Of a DNA stretch of 41,818 nucleotides, positions 33,569 to 41,733 are shown in pieces. Positions within the stretch are counted from its first letter, which is position 1. Each line of letters starts with the position of its first letter. The stretch comes from Lachnospiraceae bacterium (GTDB taxonomy: Bacteria; Bacillota_A; Clostridia; Lachnospirales; Lachnospiraceae), in the NCBI GenBank assembly GCA_004556565.1, contig SFGN01000021.1:1-41818 (forward strand). The letters run 5' to 3'. The notes under the pieces are model-generated. The model saw only the letters and a program-made list of their open reading frames with translations. It did no database searches and had not been told where the DNA came from. Position numbers and translations under genes: made by a program.

Positions 33569-35299
33569 TTACTCATGTTCCACCGGAATAAATGAAAAAG
33601 AAGTTACATCAAATAACCCTCTCGCTGTCAGCTTTAACTCAGGAATGACCGGAAGTGACATAAAACACAATGTCATGACCGGCTCGACCTCCCCGCTGAT
33701 TCCCAGTTCAGAAGCAGCTTTTTCATGAATATCGGTCAGTTTCTTTTCTACCCATTCTCCACTTTCCTCACTCATCAGCCCGGCAATTGGCAAAGGCATG
33801 CTCTCAATGACCTTGCCCTCCTTCACGAGAACAATTCCGCCCTCCTGACGTGCAAGGCTGTTAACAGCAAATTCCATCTCCTCATCACTTATTCCGACAA
33901 CGATAATATTGTGGGAGTCATGAGCGACCGACACCGCGATTGCACCTTTTTTGATTCCATATCCTTTCAAAAATCCGCAAGCCGCTTTTCCGGTTCCATG
34001 ATGCCGCTCCACTACGGCAACTTTCACCAGGTCCACTTCCGGATTCCTGACAAACTCTCCGTTTTTATCCAGTTCGATTTTCTCTGCCAGCTTTTCCGTA
34101 ACTACGCCGCCCGGCAAAATTCCGATTGCATTTATTACATTTGATTTCAGATGCATTTTAAATTTCTCTGCCGAAAAATCTTTAAGCACTACGCTTCCTT
34201 TTACGGAAGAAGTATCATAAAATTCAATTTCCGGAAGATAGCGTCCTTCCTCTGCAGTCAGTTCTCCGCCAATCCATACCCGGCTAACATGGAAATCTTT
34301 CAAATCATCCAGAAGAACAACATCCGCACGGTATCCCGGTGCAATCGCACCTCTATCCTTAAGTCCATAACATTCTGCTGCGTTCAGCGTCGCCATACGG
34401 ATTGCAGTTACCGGATCAACGCCTTCATCGATACAGATACGGAGGTGGTTATCAAGATGCCCCTCATGCAAAATCGTCCTCGGCTGCCGGTCGTCAGAAC
34501 AAAGCAGACATCTCCTGCTGTTTTCCGGTGTCAATCCTTTCAGAAGCGTCCGGAGATTGTGACATGCAGAGCCCTGTCTCATCAATACATACATTCCTCT
34601 CTCCAGACGTTCCTTCATCTCCTGTACAGTCGAACATTCGTGGTCAGTAAGGATTCCCGTCGATGCATACGCATTCAGCTCCTTCCCTGAGATTCCCGGC
34701 ACATGACCGTCAATCGGTTTTCCTGCTTTCTTTGCAATGATGATTTTTTCCAGATCACTGTCCGCCGCATTGATAACTCCCGGAAAATTCATGAACTCTC
34801 CCAGACCAAGAATCCCTTCCCGTAAAATCGGTTCTTCCATCTCCGCTGCACCGATCACAGCCCCCGCATCCTCGAAAGGCGCTGCCGGGACGCAGGACGG
34901 AAGCATATATTTAATATCCAAGGCTGTCCGCTTCGCAGCTTCCATCATATAATCCAGTCCCTTGATCCCGCAGACATTCACGATTTCATGAGGGTCTGCA
35001 ACAATCGTCGAAGTGCCGTGCGGGACAAGCAGCCGTCCGATTTCCTCCGGACGTACATAGGAAGACTCAATATGGATATGGCTGTCAATAAACCCGGGAA
35101 CTGCATATCTGCCTTCGGCGTCAAATTCCTTCTGTCCCTCGTAATCTCCGATTCCCGCAATATGCCCTTCGCAAAAAGCAATTGTGCCATCGGAAATCTC
35201 ACCTGTAAACACATTCACGATCCTGCAGTTTTTAATCACCACATCTGCAGGAATCCTGCCCGCTGCGACATCAATTAATTTTTTTAATTTTTCTTTCAT
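33569..35299 (-). CDS. ade: Adenine deaminase, 576 aa
   Basis: It converts adenine to hypoxanthine and ammonia in purine salvage. This is the amidohydrolase-type adenine deaminase: an N-terminal small beta domain (VIKNCRIVNVFTGE), the metal motif DSHIHIESS with His74 and His76, then GLGEFMNFPGV, a DHE segment, and CSDDRQ with a catalytic Asp. The C-terminal domain (about 400-576) contains VAVVERHHGTGK and VSVAHDSHNI, typical of this family. The start at 35299 follows AAGGAGAG; a longer frame to 35350 runs into the divergent tRNA promoter. It is a single-gene unit with its own terminator. Confidence 0.96.
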   Translation of the reverse strand: MKEKLKKLIDVAAGRIPADVVIKNCRIVNVFTGEISDGTIAFCEGHIAGIGDYEGQKEFDAEGRYAVPGFIDSHIHIESSYVRPEEIGRLLVPHGTSTIVADPHEIVNVCGIKGLDYMMEAAKRTALDIKYMLPSCVPAAPFEDAGAVIGAAEMEEPILREGILGLGEFMNFPGVINAADSDLEKIIIAKKAGKPIDGHVPGISGKELNAYASTGILTDHECSTVQEMKERLERGMYVLMRQGSACHNLRTLLKGLTPENSRRCLLCSDDRQPRTILHEGHLDNHLRICIDEGVDPVTAIRMATLNAAECYGLKDRGAIAPGYRADVVLLDDLKDFHVSRVWIGGELTAEEGRYLPEIEFYDTSSVKGSVVLKDFSAEKFKMHLKSNVINAIGILPGGVVTEKLAEKIELDKNGEFVRNPEVDLVKVAVVERHHGTGKAACGFLKGYGIKKGAIAVSVAHDSHNIIVVGISDEEMEFAVNSLARQEGGIVLVKEGKVIESMPLPIAGLMSEESGEWVEKKLTDIHEKAASELGISGEVEPVMTLCFMSLPVIPELKLTARGLFDVTSFSFIPVEHE

Positions 35300-35337
35300 A
35301 ATGCTCTCCTTAATCTGTATTTTTCTATAAAAAAAGG

Positions 35338-35366
35338 TTGAAATCCACAATTCAATGTTATATAAT
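35338..35366 (+). promoter_or_regulatory. Sigma-A promoter of tRNA-Thr
   Basis: TTGAAA (35338-35343), a 17-bp spacer and TATAAT (35361-35366) lie 25 bp before the tRNA. It is divergent from the ade start 40 bp away. Confidence 0.8.
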
Positions 35367-35390
35367 AGTAAAGGTTCGTTTAAGAACTGT

Positions 35391-35463
35391 GCCGAAATAG
35401 CTCAGTTGGTAGAGCACTTCACTCGTAATGAAGGGGTCGTCGGTTCGAGTCCGATTTTCGGCT
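35391..35463 (+). tRNA. tRNA-Thr (anticodon CGU)
   Basis: A full cloverleaf is present. The acceptor GCCGAAA pairs with TTTCGGC. The D-arm is GCTCAGTTGGTAGAGC, the anticodon stem CTTCA/TGAAG has loop CTCGTAA, and the T-arm is GTCGG-TTCGAGT-CCGAT. The anticodon CGT reads ACG codons. The discriminator is T and CCA is not encoded. It is a single gene with its own promoter and terminator. Confidence 0.95.
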
Positions 35464-35476
35464 TTCAATGTGTAGA

Positions 35477-35516
35477 TGCTGCAAACCAATGAACACAAGG
35501 GTTTGCAGCATTTTTT
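35477..35516 (+). terminator. Terminator of tRNA-Thr
   Basis: A perfect 11-bp stem, TGCTGCAAACC (35477-35487) with GGTTTGCAGCA (35500-35510), is followed by six T. Confidence 0.9.
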
Positions 35517-35604
35517 ATTTCCGGTAATGAAGCAGTCAACACCTGAATGTCTACACTTCCTTAATAAAACCCAACTATCACGTATAAAATCATATCATAG
35601 TTAG

Positions 35605-35727
35605 GTTAAATTCAAAATATAATCATTTAATTGTTCAGCTTTTTTATGTGCAATAGTATCCAATCCTTTATCTATACGTGTATAACCGTAGGTATTAATA
35701 TTAAATTCATCGTCACAAGCTTCAATT
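35605..35727 (-). pseudogene. A+T-rich ORF fragment behind mscS (gene remnant)
   Basis: On the minus strand an open frame of about 40 codons without a start (TYGYTRIDKGLDTIAHKK, then ending YILNLT and TAA) runs out of the 3' end of mscS in another frame. Its A+T content and lack of a start suggest the C-terminal remnant of a gene lost here, next to a tRNA gene. The family was not recognised. It may be chance coding in a spacer. Confidence 0.3.
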
Positions 35728-36624
35728 TCAATCCGTTGTTTTCTCCATATGAACTGTAAGCTGATTGAACGGAATCTCAATTCCTTCTGAATCGAAAGTT
35801 AGCTTTATCTGCTCCAGAAGATTCCACCGGATATCCCAGTACTCTTCCGTTTCGACCCATGCACGTACTCCAAGGATCACAGCGCTGTCTCCAAGAGAAT
35901 CAACGAACACTTTGTACCCCTTGTCTTTAAGTATTCCCTGATGCTCTGTCAGCAGATGTTCTGTCAAAAGCTTTGCCTTTTTCAGATCTGACTGATAAGA
36001 AATGCCGATTTTCAAATCCAGCTGTCGTTCATCTTTATCCGTCACATTTGTCAGACTTCCGTTGGCCAACGTACCGTTTGGTATCACAACAGTTCTGTTA
36101 TCGACCGTAGTCAGCTTTGTATAGAAAATCTGGATTTCCTTAACCGTCCCTTCATTGTGATTCGTATCTTCGATAATATAATCTCCTACCACAAACGGCT
36201 TTGTAAGCAGGATCAGGACTCCGCCCGCAAGATTGGAAAGACTTTCCTGCAGTGCAAGAGAAATCCCGACACCCGCAGAGGCAAACAGCACCGTGATGGA
36301 AGAAAGATTGATTCCCAGGTTCGCTGCCACTACAAGGATCAGGAACAAATAAAGAGCAAATTTCAGAAAGGAATCTGTAAACTGGGCAACACCTCTGTCT
36401 GCATTTGTTCTCTCAAAAGAATGCTTTACTCTTTTACGAATCCATTTGATCAGAAAACGTCCGACAAAAAATATTGCCAGCGCGACCAGACACCGAATAC
36501 CGAAATCAACAATATTCGGAATATGTTCCTGAAAATACTGGACTATACTGCTTACATTCTTTCCCACTTCCTGAAGTGACTGCCCTGCAGTTTCCTGTAT
36601 TATTTCACCTGTTGTCGTATCCAT
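35728..36624 (-). CDS. mscS: Small-conductance mechanosensitive channel MscS, 298 aa
   Basis: This membrane channel opens under osmotic downshock to release solutes. Three transmembrane helices lie at about 38-60, 85-108 and 110-145. The last is the glycine/alanine-rich pore helix (FASAGVGISLALQESLSNLAGG), followed by the beta domain with VGDYI and VVIPNGTLANGSLTN, both family signatures, and the C-terminal cytoplasmic cage. The N-terminal 35 residues are a polar helix. The start at 36624 has GGAGG at good distance. It stands between tRNA-Thr and pgeF with no close operon partner. Confidence 0.95.
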   Translation of the reverse strand: MDTTTGEIIQETAGQSLQEVGKNVSSIVQYFQEHIPNIVDFGIRCLVALAIFFVGRFLIKWIRKRVKHSFERTNADRGVAQFTDSFLKFALYLFLILVVAANLGINLSSITVLFASAGVGISLALQESLSNLAGGVLILLTKPFVVGDYIIEDTNHNEGTVKEIQIFYTKLTTVDNRTVVIPNGTLANGSLTNVTDKDERQLDLKIGISYQSDLKKAKLLTEHLLTEHQGILKDKGYKVFVDSLGDSAVILGVRAWVETEEYWDIRWNLLEQIKLTFDSEGIEIPFNQLTVHMEKTTD

Positions 36625-36717
36625 AATACCTCCAATGTTATTTTACCGGAAAACTACAAATTAAATATCCGGCCGTTTATTTCCTTCATATCATACCGGG
36701 TTCATGCCTGTAAATTA

Positions 36718-37563
36718 TTATTTTAATGCAAGAAATGCTGCAAGGCTGCCGCGTGCGTTTCCCATCGCACGGTGGGAAAACAACAGCTCACTGTTACAGT
36801 GTGTACAGATATTTGTTACTGCCATATGTTCCGGGAGAATCCCCGCTTCCGCAAATACAATCTCATTTGCCTTCCACAAATCAAGCTGATATCTGCCGTT
36901 TTCTTTTCTGTAAAACAGGCTGTCCCAATATTGTTCAGCAAAATGTTCCCTGAATTGCCCGATCACATCTTCACTCACCTCATAACAATCCTGGCAGACA
37001 GACGGCCCCACTGCGGCATAAATATCCGCCGGATTACATCCGTAACGGTTCTTCATCAATTCCACCGTTGCTTTTCCGATTTTCCCGACAGTTCCACGCC
37101 AGCCGGAATGGCTGAGCCCGATTACTTTTTTCACCGGATCCACAAAATACAACGGCACACAATCTGCATAAAATGTCACAAGGCATAATCCAGGCACATC
37201 TGTAACCAGCCCGTCCACATCTGTATACTCCATGGGTCTTAAAATCCCCATCCCCCGGTCTTCTTCCGTCACCACGCGGACATTTGTCGTATGTGTCTGC
37301 TGTGAAAACACCATGTTTTCACATTTCACACCGATTGCATCTCCCATCCTGCGGAAATTCTCACGGACAGCATCTTCATCATCACCTCTTGTAAAACTCA
37401 GATTCATGGATGAAAAGCAACCGCTGCTTACTCCGCCCATGCGGGTGGAAAATCCATGACGCACCGCTTTTGTTTCCGCAAGCAACGGATATTCCAGATA
37501 GGGGACCTCTTCTCCCGCTACGCGTAAAACCTGCCTGTTATCTTTTAATTTCCATTCTTTCAT
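36718..37563 (-). CDS. pgeF: Peptidoglycan editing factor PgeF / YfiH family, 281 aa
   Basis: This is a cytosolic metal-dependent protein of the LACC1/YfiH family. Bacterial members have been linked to correcting peptidoglycan precursors and to purine nucleoside processing. Metal-site motifs are FSQQTHTTNV, the ADCVPLYFVDP segment, LSHSGWRGTV, and the C-terminal CTHCNSELLFSHR. An N-terminal extension of about 25 residues precedes the core beginning VRHGFSTRMGGVS. The length fits. It lies about 100 bp downstream of yraN on the same strand and may be the last gene of that run. Confidence 0.93.
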   Translation of the reverse strand: MKEWKLKDNRQVLRVAGEEVPYLEYPLLAETKAVRHGFSTRMGGVSSGCFSSMNLSFTRGDDEDAVRENFRRMGDAIGVKCENMVFSQQTHTTNVRVVTEEDRGMGILRPMEYTDVDGLVTDVPGLCLVTFYADCVPLYFVDPVKKVIGLSHSGWRGTVGKIGKATVELMKNRYGCNPADIYAAVGPSVCQDCYEVSEDVIGQFREHFAEQYWDSLFYRKENGRYQLDLWKANEIVFAEAGILPEHMAVTNICTHCNSELLFSHRAMGNARGSLAAFLALK

Positions 37564-37665
37564 TTCTTTCTTGCAAACTCCATTTTCCTCGTTAATGAAA
37601 AATACACCATACGTCCGGTTAATTCCCCCGAATCTGCCCCAGATGCAAAAGCATAATTATTGCAT

Positions 37666-38016
37666 TTAACACTCAAACGCATTTTCTATATGAATGAGCC
37701 TGCTGCCATCAATCCCAATCACATCAAACCGGCAGGGAATCCCCCATGCCTGATGCTCCAGAAGGTAATACTTTGCACATTGTATAATCTTTTGCTGTTT
37801 CTTCTTGTCCACTGCATCAAGCGGGCTTCCTTTCCTCTGATTTTTCCGGTATTTCACCTCACAAAACACCAGATACTCTCCATCTTTTCCGATCAGATCT
37901 ATTTCTCCAAAACGACATCGGTAATTATAGACAAGAATCTCATATCCCTGCTGTTCCAGATAATATCCCACAGCCTGTTCGTAAACTGTACCAGTTTTTC
38001 TCCTGTATTTCTGCAT
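37666..38016 (-). CDS. yraN: YraN/UPF0102 endonuclease-like protein, 116 aa
   Basis: This small protein has a restriction-endonuclease-like fold and is conserved next to rnhB in many bacteria. The motif GEIDLIGKDG...LVFCEVKYRK contains the Asp and Glu-x-Lys set of the PD-(D/E)XK nuclease fold; a conserved Glu (YEQAVGYYL) lies near the N-terminus. The biological role is not settled. It ends with Cys and follows rnhB by about 110 nt. Confidence 0.92.
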   Translation of the reverse strand: MQKYRRKTGTVYEQAVGYYLEQQGYEILVYNYRCRFGEIDLIGKDGEYLVFCEVKYRKNQRKGSPLDAVDKKKQQKIIQCAKYYLLEHQAWGIPCRFDVIGIDGSRLIHIENAFEC

Positions 38017-38124
38017 ATGTCATCTTATGCGATGCACAATCTCTTAGGTTTCCATCCAAAATGACCGTCTGTCAGTCAGAATATTTATCGCCGTTACGAT
38101 ATAAAATGCTCTGAATCCCATCCT

Positions 38125-38892
38125 CTAATCAACAAAATGGGAAATGAAGCTTCTCCTGTGGATCGGTGTCGGCCCAAGCTTTTTGAGTGCCGCAATGTGA
38201 GCCGCAGAGCCATATCCCTTGTGGTCTGCAAACCCGTACCCCGGAAAAACTTCGTCATACTGTATCATCAGGCGATCCCTTGTCACCTTAGCCAGAACAC
38301 TTGCCGCTGCAATGGATACACTTTTTGCATCTCCTTTAATAATCGGCACCTGCGGGACTGTCATCCGAGGGATCGTCACCGCATCATTCAGAAGAATCTG
38401 CGGCATGACTCCAAGCTTATGAATTGCTTCCCGCATTGCTTCGTAAGTCGCCTGTAAAATATTAATTTCATCAATTCTGGCAGGGGATGCCATTCCAATT
38501 CCGGATGCAACTGCCTTTTCCGTAATCTCGTCATACAGTTCTTCCCGCCGTTTTGCGGAAAGCTTTTTGGAATCATTGAGATACAAAATCTCGCAGTCCT
38601 TCGGCAAAATGACGGCTCCGGCGACAACCGGACCCGCAAGAGGACCTCTCCCTGCCTCGTCTACCCCACAGATAAGCTCAAACTGCCCATATTCTCTCTC
38701 ATACCGGCGCATTTCCTCCAGGCGTGCCCTCTCAATACACAGGCTCTCTTCATGTTTCCGATATTGCCGGATCAGATTCTGTACACCCGACCTGGAATCC
38801 GCGGCATATATTTCATACAACTCTCTGAGGTTTTCCTGTGACTTTGCCGCATGGGCAAATTCCTCTTTTATCTCACGAATACTTTTACTCAT
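38125..38892 (-). CDS. rnhB: Ribonuclease HII, 255 aa
   Basis: It cuts RNA of RNA-DNA hybrids and removes single ribonucleotides from DNA. The catalytic set starts with GVDEAGRGPLAGP (Asp78, Glu79), followed by LNDSKKLS, then GDAKSVSIAAASVLAKVTRD with further acidic and basic residues. An N-terminal helical extension of about 65 residues precedes the core, as in other Firmicutes members. The start at 38892 is inside the end of lepB (8-nt overlap); a TTG five codons upstream is possible. Confidence 0.95.
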   Translation of the reverse strand: MSKSIREIKEEFAHAAKSQENLRELYEIYAADSRSGVQNLIRQYRKHEESLCIERARLEEMRRYEREYGQFELICGVDEAGRGPLAGPVVAGAVILPKDCEILYLNDSKKLSAKRREELYDEITEKAVASGIGMASPARIDEINILQATYEAMREAIHKLGVMPQILLNDAVTIPRMTVPQVPIIKGDAKSVSIAAASVLAKVTRDRLMIQYDEVFPGYGFADHKGYGSAAHIAALKKLGPTPIHRRSFISHFVD

Positions 38893-39430
38893 GCTTGATC
38901 GCCCCAAATTGATCCAACGGCCAGATACGTATCCACGCTCTCCCGAGCAAGTCTTCCCGCTTTATCACTCCGACTTTCGGCTCACGGCTGTCCGAGCTAT
39001 GATTCCGGTTATCTCCCAGGACAAAGTATTCGTCCTCCCCGAGAACAATCGGTTCAGCGGCGATTCCCGCACTGTTCATCAGTTCATTTCCGTAATTTTC
39101 CTCCAGCTTCTCGCCGTTGATATAGAGATAACCATCCTTCACCTGAACCGTTTCTCCCGGAAGCCCCATAATCCGCTTGATATAGTATGTATTCTCCTCA
39201 TACTTATACGGAAATACAATGATCTCAAAGCGCTTCGGGTCGCGGAAACGGAAGGAAATCTTATCCACGATCAGGTTATCTCCGTCATGGAGAGTTGTTT
39301 CCATGGACTGTCCGCTCACGCGTGTCCTCTGCCCTACAAAAGTAACGACCAGCCATGTTACGGCTACAATCACCAGAATATAAACAAGCCACCCTACCAA
39401 TTCTCTTAAAACGCTCTTCTCTTTTTCCAT
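38885..39430 (-). CDS. lepB: Signal peptidase I, 181 aa (copy 1)
   Basis: This membrane serine protease removes signal peptides from secreted proteins. One transmembrane helix (about 12-33) anchors it with the active site outside. Catalytic Ser42 is in SGQSM, and Lys85 in YYIKRIMGLPGE; the GDNRNHSSDSR box follows. It lies between rnhB and rbgA, 15 nt from the latter. A second, longer signal peptidase is on the other side of rbgA. The clientele of the window itself includes the giant surface protein. Confidence 0.95.
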   Translation of the reverse strand: MEKEKSVLRELVGWLVYILVIVAVTWLVVTFVGQRTRVSGQSMETTLHDGDNLIVDKISFRFRDPKRFEIIVFPYKYEENTYYIKRIMGLPGETVQVKDGYLYINGEKLEENYGNELMNSAGIAAEPIVLGEDEYFVLGDNRNHSSDSREPKVGVIKREDLLGRAWIRIWPLDQFGAIKHE

Positions 39431-39445
39431 AATGTAACCTCTTCC

Positions 39446-40291
39446 CTATTCTTCAGGTATTTCCAACGTAATTCTTCCAAGCCGCCCGTTCCGGAAATCA
39501 TCAAGCATAAGCCTTGCTGCTTTCTCGGCATCCAGCTCATTGCCCCGGACGATACAATGCCTGCTCCTTGCCGCACTGTTCAGATCCATATACTTATCCC
39601 CGGTTTCTTCGATACCATATTTTTCTGCAAGGATTCCCGGATACTCGGTTTCCAGGAAAGAAATCAACTCGCATGCCAGCTCTTCTGTGTTCAGGATTTC
39701 ATCCTTGATTGAGCCGATCAATGCAAGCCTGAGTCCGACCGCCTGATCCTCAAATTTCGGCCACAGAATTCCCGGCGTGTCCAGAAGCTCCACATTTTTA
39801 TTCAGGCGGATCCATTGTTTCCCCTTCGTAACTCCCGGCTTATTTCCTGTCTTTGTACAGGCTTTTCCCGCCAGAGCGTTAATGAAGGTGGATTTTCCCA
39901 CGTTCGGGATGCCTGCCACCATCGCCCGTACCGGACGGTTAAGTATCCCCCGCCTGCGGTCTCGCTCGATTTTCTCCCTGCATGCCTCCTGAATAACCCC
40001 ATTGATGGATTTAATGCCGCTTCCCTGCCTGGAATTTATTTTCACCACAGAATATCCCTTTTCCTTAAAATATTCCATCCAGGCATCTGTCTTCCGTTCA
40101 TCTGCCAGATCAGACTTATTCAAAAGAATCAGACGTGCCTTATTTTTCCCAAGTTCATCAATATCCGGATTGCGGCTGCTGACCGGAATTCTGGCGTCTA
40201 CCAGTTCAATCACCAGATCCACCAGCCGTATGTCCTCCTGCATCATTCTTTTCGCCTTGGTCATATGACCCGGATACCACTGAAAATTCAT
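39446..40291 (-). CDS. rbgA: Ribosome biogenesis GTPase RbgA (YlqF), 281 aa
   Basis: This circularly permuted GTPase is needed for late 50S assembly. The motif order is permuted: NKSD (58-61) comes before GIPNVGKST (127-135) and DTPG. The C-terminal helical domain follows. It starts MNFQWYPGHMTKA, the family's hallmark. The start at 40291 has AGGAGGAG upstream and overlaps the stop of the second lepB by 4 nt (ATGA). The long open frame to 40351 overlaps lepB and was rejected. Confidence 0.97.
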   Translation of the reverse strand: MNFQWYPGHMTKAKRMMQEDIRLVDLVIELVDARIPVSSRNPDIDELGKNKARLILLNKSDLADERKTDAWMEYFKEKGYSVVKINSRQGSGIKSINGVIQEACREKIERDRRRGILNRPVRAMVAGIPNVGKSTFINALAGKACTKTGNKPGVTKGKQWIRLNKNVELLDTPGILWPKFEDQAVGLRLALIGSIKDEILNTEELACELISFLETEYPGILAEKYGIEETGDKYMDLNSAARSRHCIVRGNELDAEKAARLMLDDFRNGRLGRITLEIPEE

Positions 40292-41028
40292 TCCTGCTCC
40301 TCCTGGTTTTTTACTAATCCAAATGTTCTTCCCCCGCCTGCGATAAACCACACTTTCCCGTAAATATCATCCCGCATGACATTTCCCATATCGGCGGAAC
40401 GGCTGTCAATACTTCCCGCATGGTTATCTCCTATTACAAAATATTCATCTTCGCCAAGTTCCACCGGCATCTCAGCAAGCCCTGCCGACTGAATCCCAGA
40501 GACATAAATATCCTTTATCTGCTCATTCCCATTGATGTATACCGTTCCGTCAACAATCTGGACAGTCTCTCCCGGAAGTCCCACAATACGTTTTATCGCA
40601 TAATGGGCATTCTCGCTTCCGCCCGGTTTAAATGCAATAATATCACCGCGTCCCGGATGAAATAATTTATATGTCAGCCTGTCTACCAGCACTACATCGC
40701 CGTTTTTCAGGACCGGGCTCATGGAATCGCCGGCATTGCTGACCCTCTGCCCCCAGAACCATACCAGCACAAAAGCAAGCAGGCAGACCGCTGTTATTTC
40801 CGCAATCCATAAAATGCCATGCCCTGCCACCAGGAGCATATCTGCCTTTTTCACCTTACGCGCCGTCCGGCGCAAGGTGCGTGCGGCTCTCGCCTTTATC
40901 GGCATCTTCCTGTTTTTTCCGGAATCTGCATGGGTTTTCTTTTCATGTTTCTTTTGTAAATCCGACTTCTGCATATATCCTCTTTCTTCCAGGTAAAGCG
41001 GACACCCGGAATCCTTTTCGCTGCTCAT
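40288..41028 (-). CDS. lepB: Signal peptidase I, 246 aa (copy 2, with basic N-terminal extension)
   Basis: Signal peptide cleavage, as for copy 1. Active-site Ser102 is in GDSMSPVLKNGD and Lys146 in YAIKRIVGLPGE; the GDN box is present. The transmembrane helix is at about 66-92. Before it is an unusual cytoplasmic extension of 60 residues rich in Lys and Arg. The start is uncertain: an ATG at 40974 (residue 19) has AGAGG close upstream and may be the real one, which would still leave a 40-residue basic tail. Translation is coupled to rbgA. Confidence 0.88.
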   Translation of the reverse strand: MSSEKDSGCPLYLEERGYMQKSDLQKKHEKKTHADSGKNRKMPIKARAARTLRRTARKVKKADMLLVAGHGILWIAEITAVCLLAFVLVWFWGQRVSNAGDSMSPVLKNGDVVLVDRLTYKLFHPGRGDIIAFKPGGSENAHYAIKRIVGLPGETVQIVDGTVYINGNEQIKDIYVSGIQSAGLAEMPVELGEDEYFVIGDNHAGSIDSRSADMGNVMRDDIYGKVWFIAGGGRTFGLVKNQEEQE

Positions 41029-41089
41029 TTCATGCTTAACCTGCGGGATCCGTCACCGGCAGCTCCCGCCGTATACAAGATAACAACTC

Positions 41090-41114
41090 AAAAATGGTCC
41101 ACCGGACCATTTTT
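41090..41114. terminator. Bidirectional terminator between rplS and lepB
   Basis: A perfect 11-bp stem, AAAAATGGTCC (41090-41100) with GGACCATTTTT (41104-41114), has a 3-nt loop and A/T-runs on both sides. Confidence 0.85.
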
Positions 41115-41132
41115 TCATATGCCTGGAAACAG

Positions 41133-41165
41133 AAAAGGGACAACTTACAAATCTGTAATTGTCCC
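41133..41165 (-). terminator. Terminator of rplS
   Basis: GGGACAA (41137-41143) pairs with TTGTCCC (41159-41165) and, inside it, TTACA with TGTAA, giving a long near-continuous hairpin. A U-rich tract follows on the minus strand. With the next terminator it isolates rplS from lepB. Confidence 0.75.
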
Positions 41166-41237
41166 TCTCATTGTTACTATTGTAAAATAATTTTGTGGAG
41201 ATACTTCTGTAAAAATTACTGTCTCCTGTCACTGATA

Positions 41238-41585
41238 TTATTTTACCAGTTCTTTGACTTTTGCCTTCTTTCCTACACGATTTCTCAGGTAATTCAGTTT
41301 TGCTCTTCTTACTTTACCTCTGCGGACAACTTCTACCTTCTCTACGTGCGGGGAATGCAATGGCCATGTCTTCTCAACACCAACACCGTTAGAATTCTTT
41401 CTTACTGTAAATGTTTCTCTTACTCCGCCGCCCTGTCTCTTCAGTACGGTTCCTTCAAAAACCTGAATTCTTTCGCGGTTTCCTTCTTTGATCTTTGCAT
41501 ATACCTTAACGGTATCTCCTACGTTGAATTCCGGCACATTCTCTTTTAACTGTGCTGATTCAATGTTCTTAATAATATCGTTCAT
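41238..41585 (-). CDS. rplS: 50S ribosomal protein L19, 115 aa
   Basis: This ribosomal protein lies at the 30S-50S interface. The sequence matches L19 over its whole length: N-terminal helix, FNVGDTVKVYAKIKEGNRERIQVFEGTV, the VRKNSNGVGVEKTWPLHSP core and the basic C-terminus with KLNYLRNRVGKKAK. A strong AAGGAGG precedes the ATG at 41585. Normally rimM and trmD lie upstream; here plus-strand signals appear within 200 bp instead. Confidence 0.97.
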   Translation of the reverse strand: MNDIIKNIESAQLKENVPEFNVGDTVKVYAKIKEGNRERIQVFEGTVLKRQGGGVRETFTVRKNSNGVGVEKTWPLHSPHVEKVEVVRRGKVRRAKLNYLRNRVGKKAKVKELVK

Positions 41586-41700
41586 TGTGTGACCTCCTTA
41601 ATATTAGACGTTCTTAACACGCTCAGTGCCAGAGGACCATCGCTCTTCTTTTCACAACTATTACACTCTAACATATTTTTCTGCATCATGCAAGTGTTTT
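41586..41700 (-). promoter_or_regulatory. Leader of rplS, possible L19 leader RNA
   Basis: About 110 nt of untranslated sequence precedes rplS. It contains GATGGTCCTCTGGCACTGAGC followed by a GCGT/ACGT-closed element just before the Shine-Dalgarno. Low-GC Gram-positives are known to have an autoregulatory L19 leader at this place. The match here is positional only; I could not confirm the consensus fold. A weak promoter (TTGCAT, 17 bp, TAGAGT) lies near its upstream end. Confidence 0.3.
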
Positions 41701-41733
41701 TTAGTACAGTTCCTCCAGCATCTATAAGCCATT

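Noticed and set aside
35300..35390. Purine riboswitch upstream of ade
   Set aside because: The gap to the divergent tRNA is about 90 bp and shows no paired-loop pattern of the purine aptamer.
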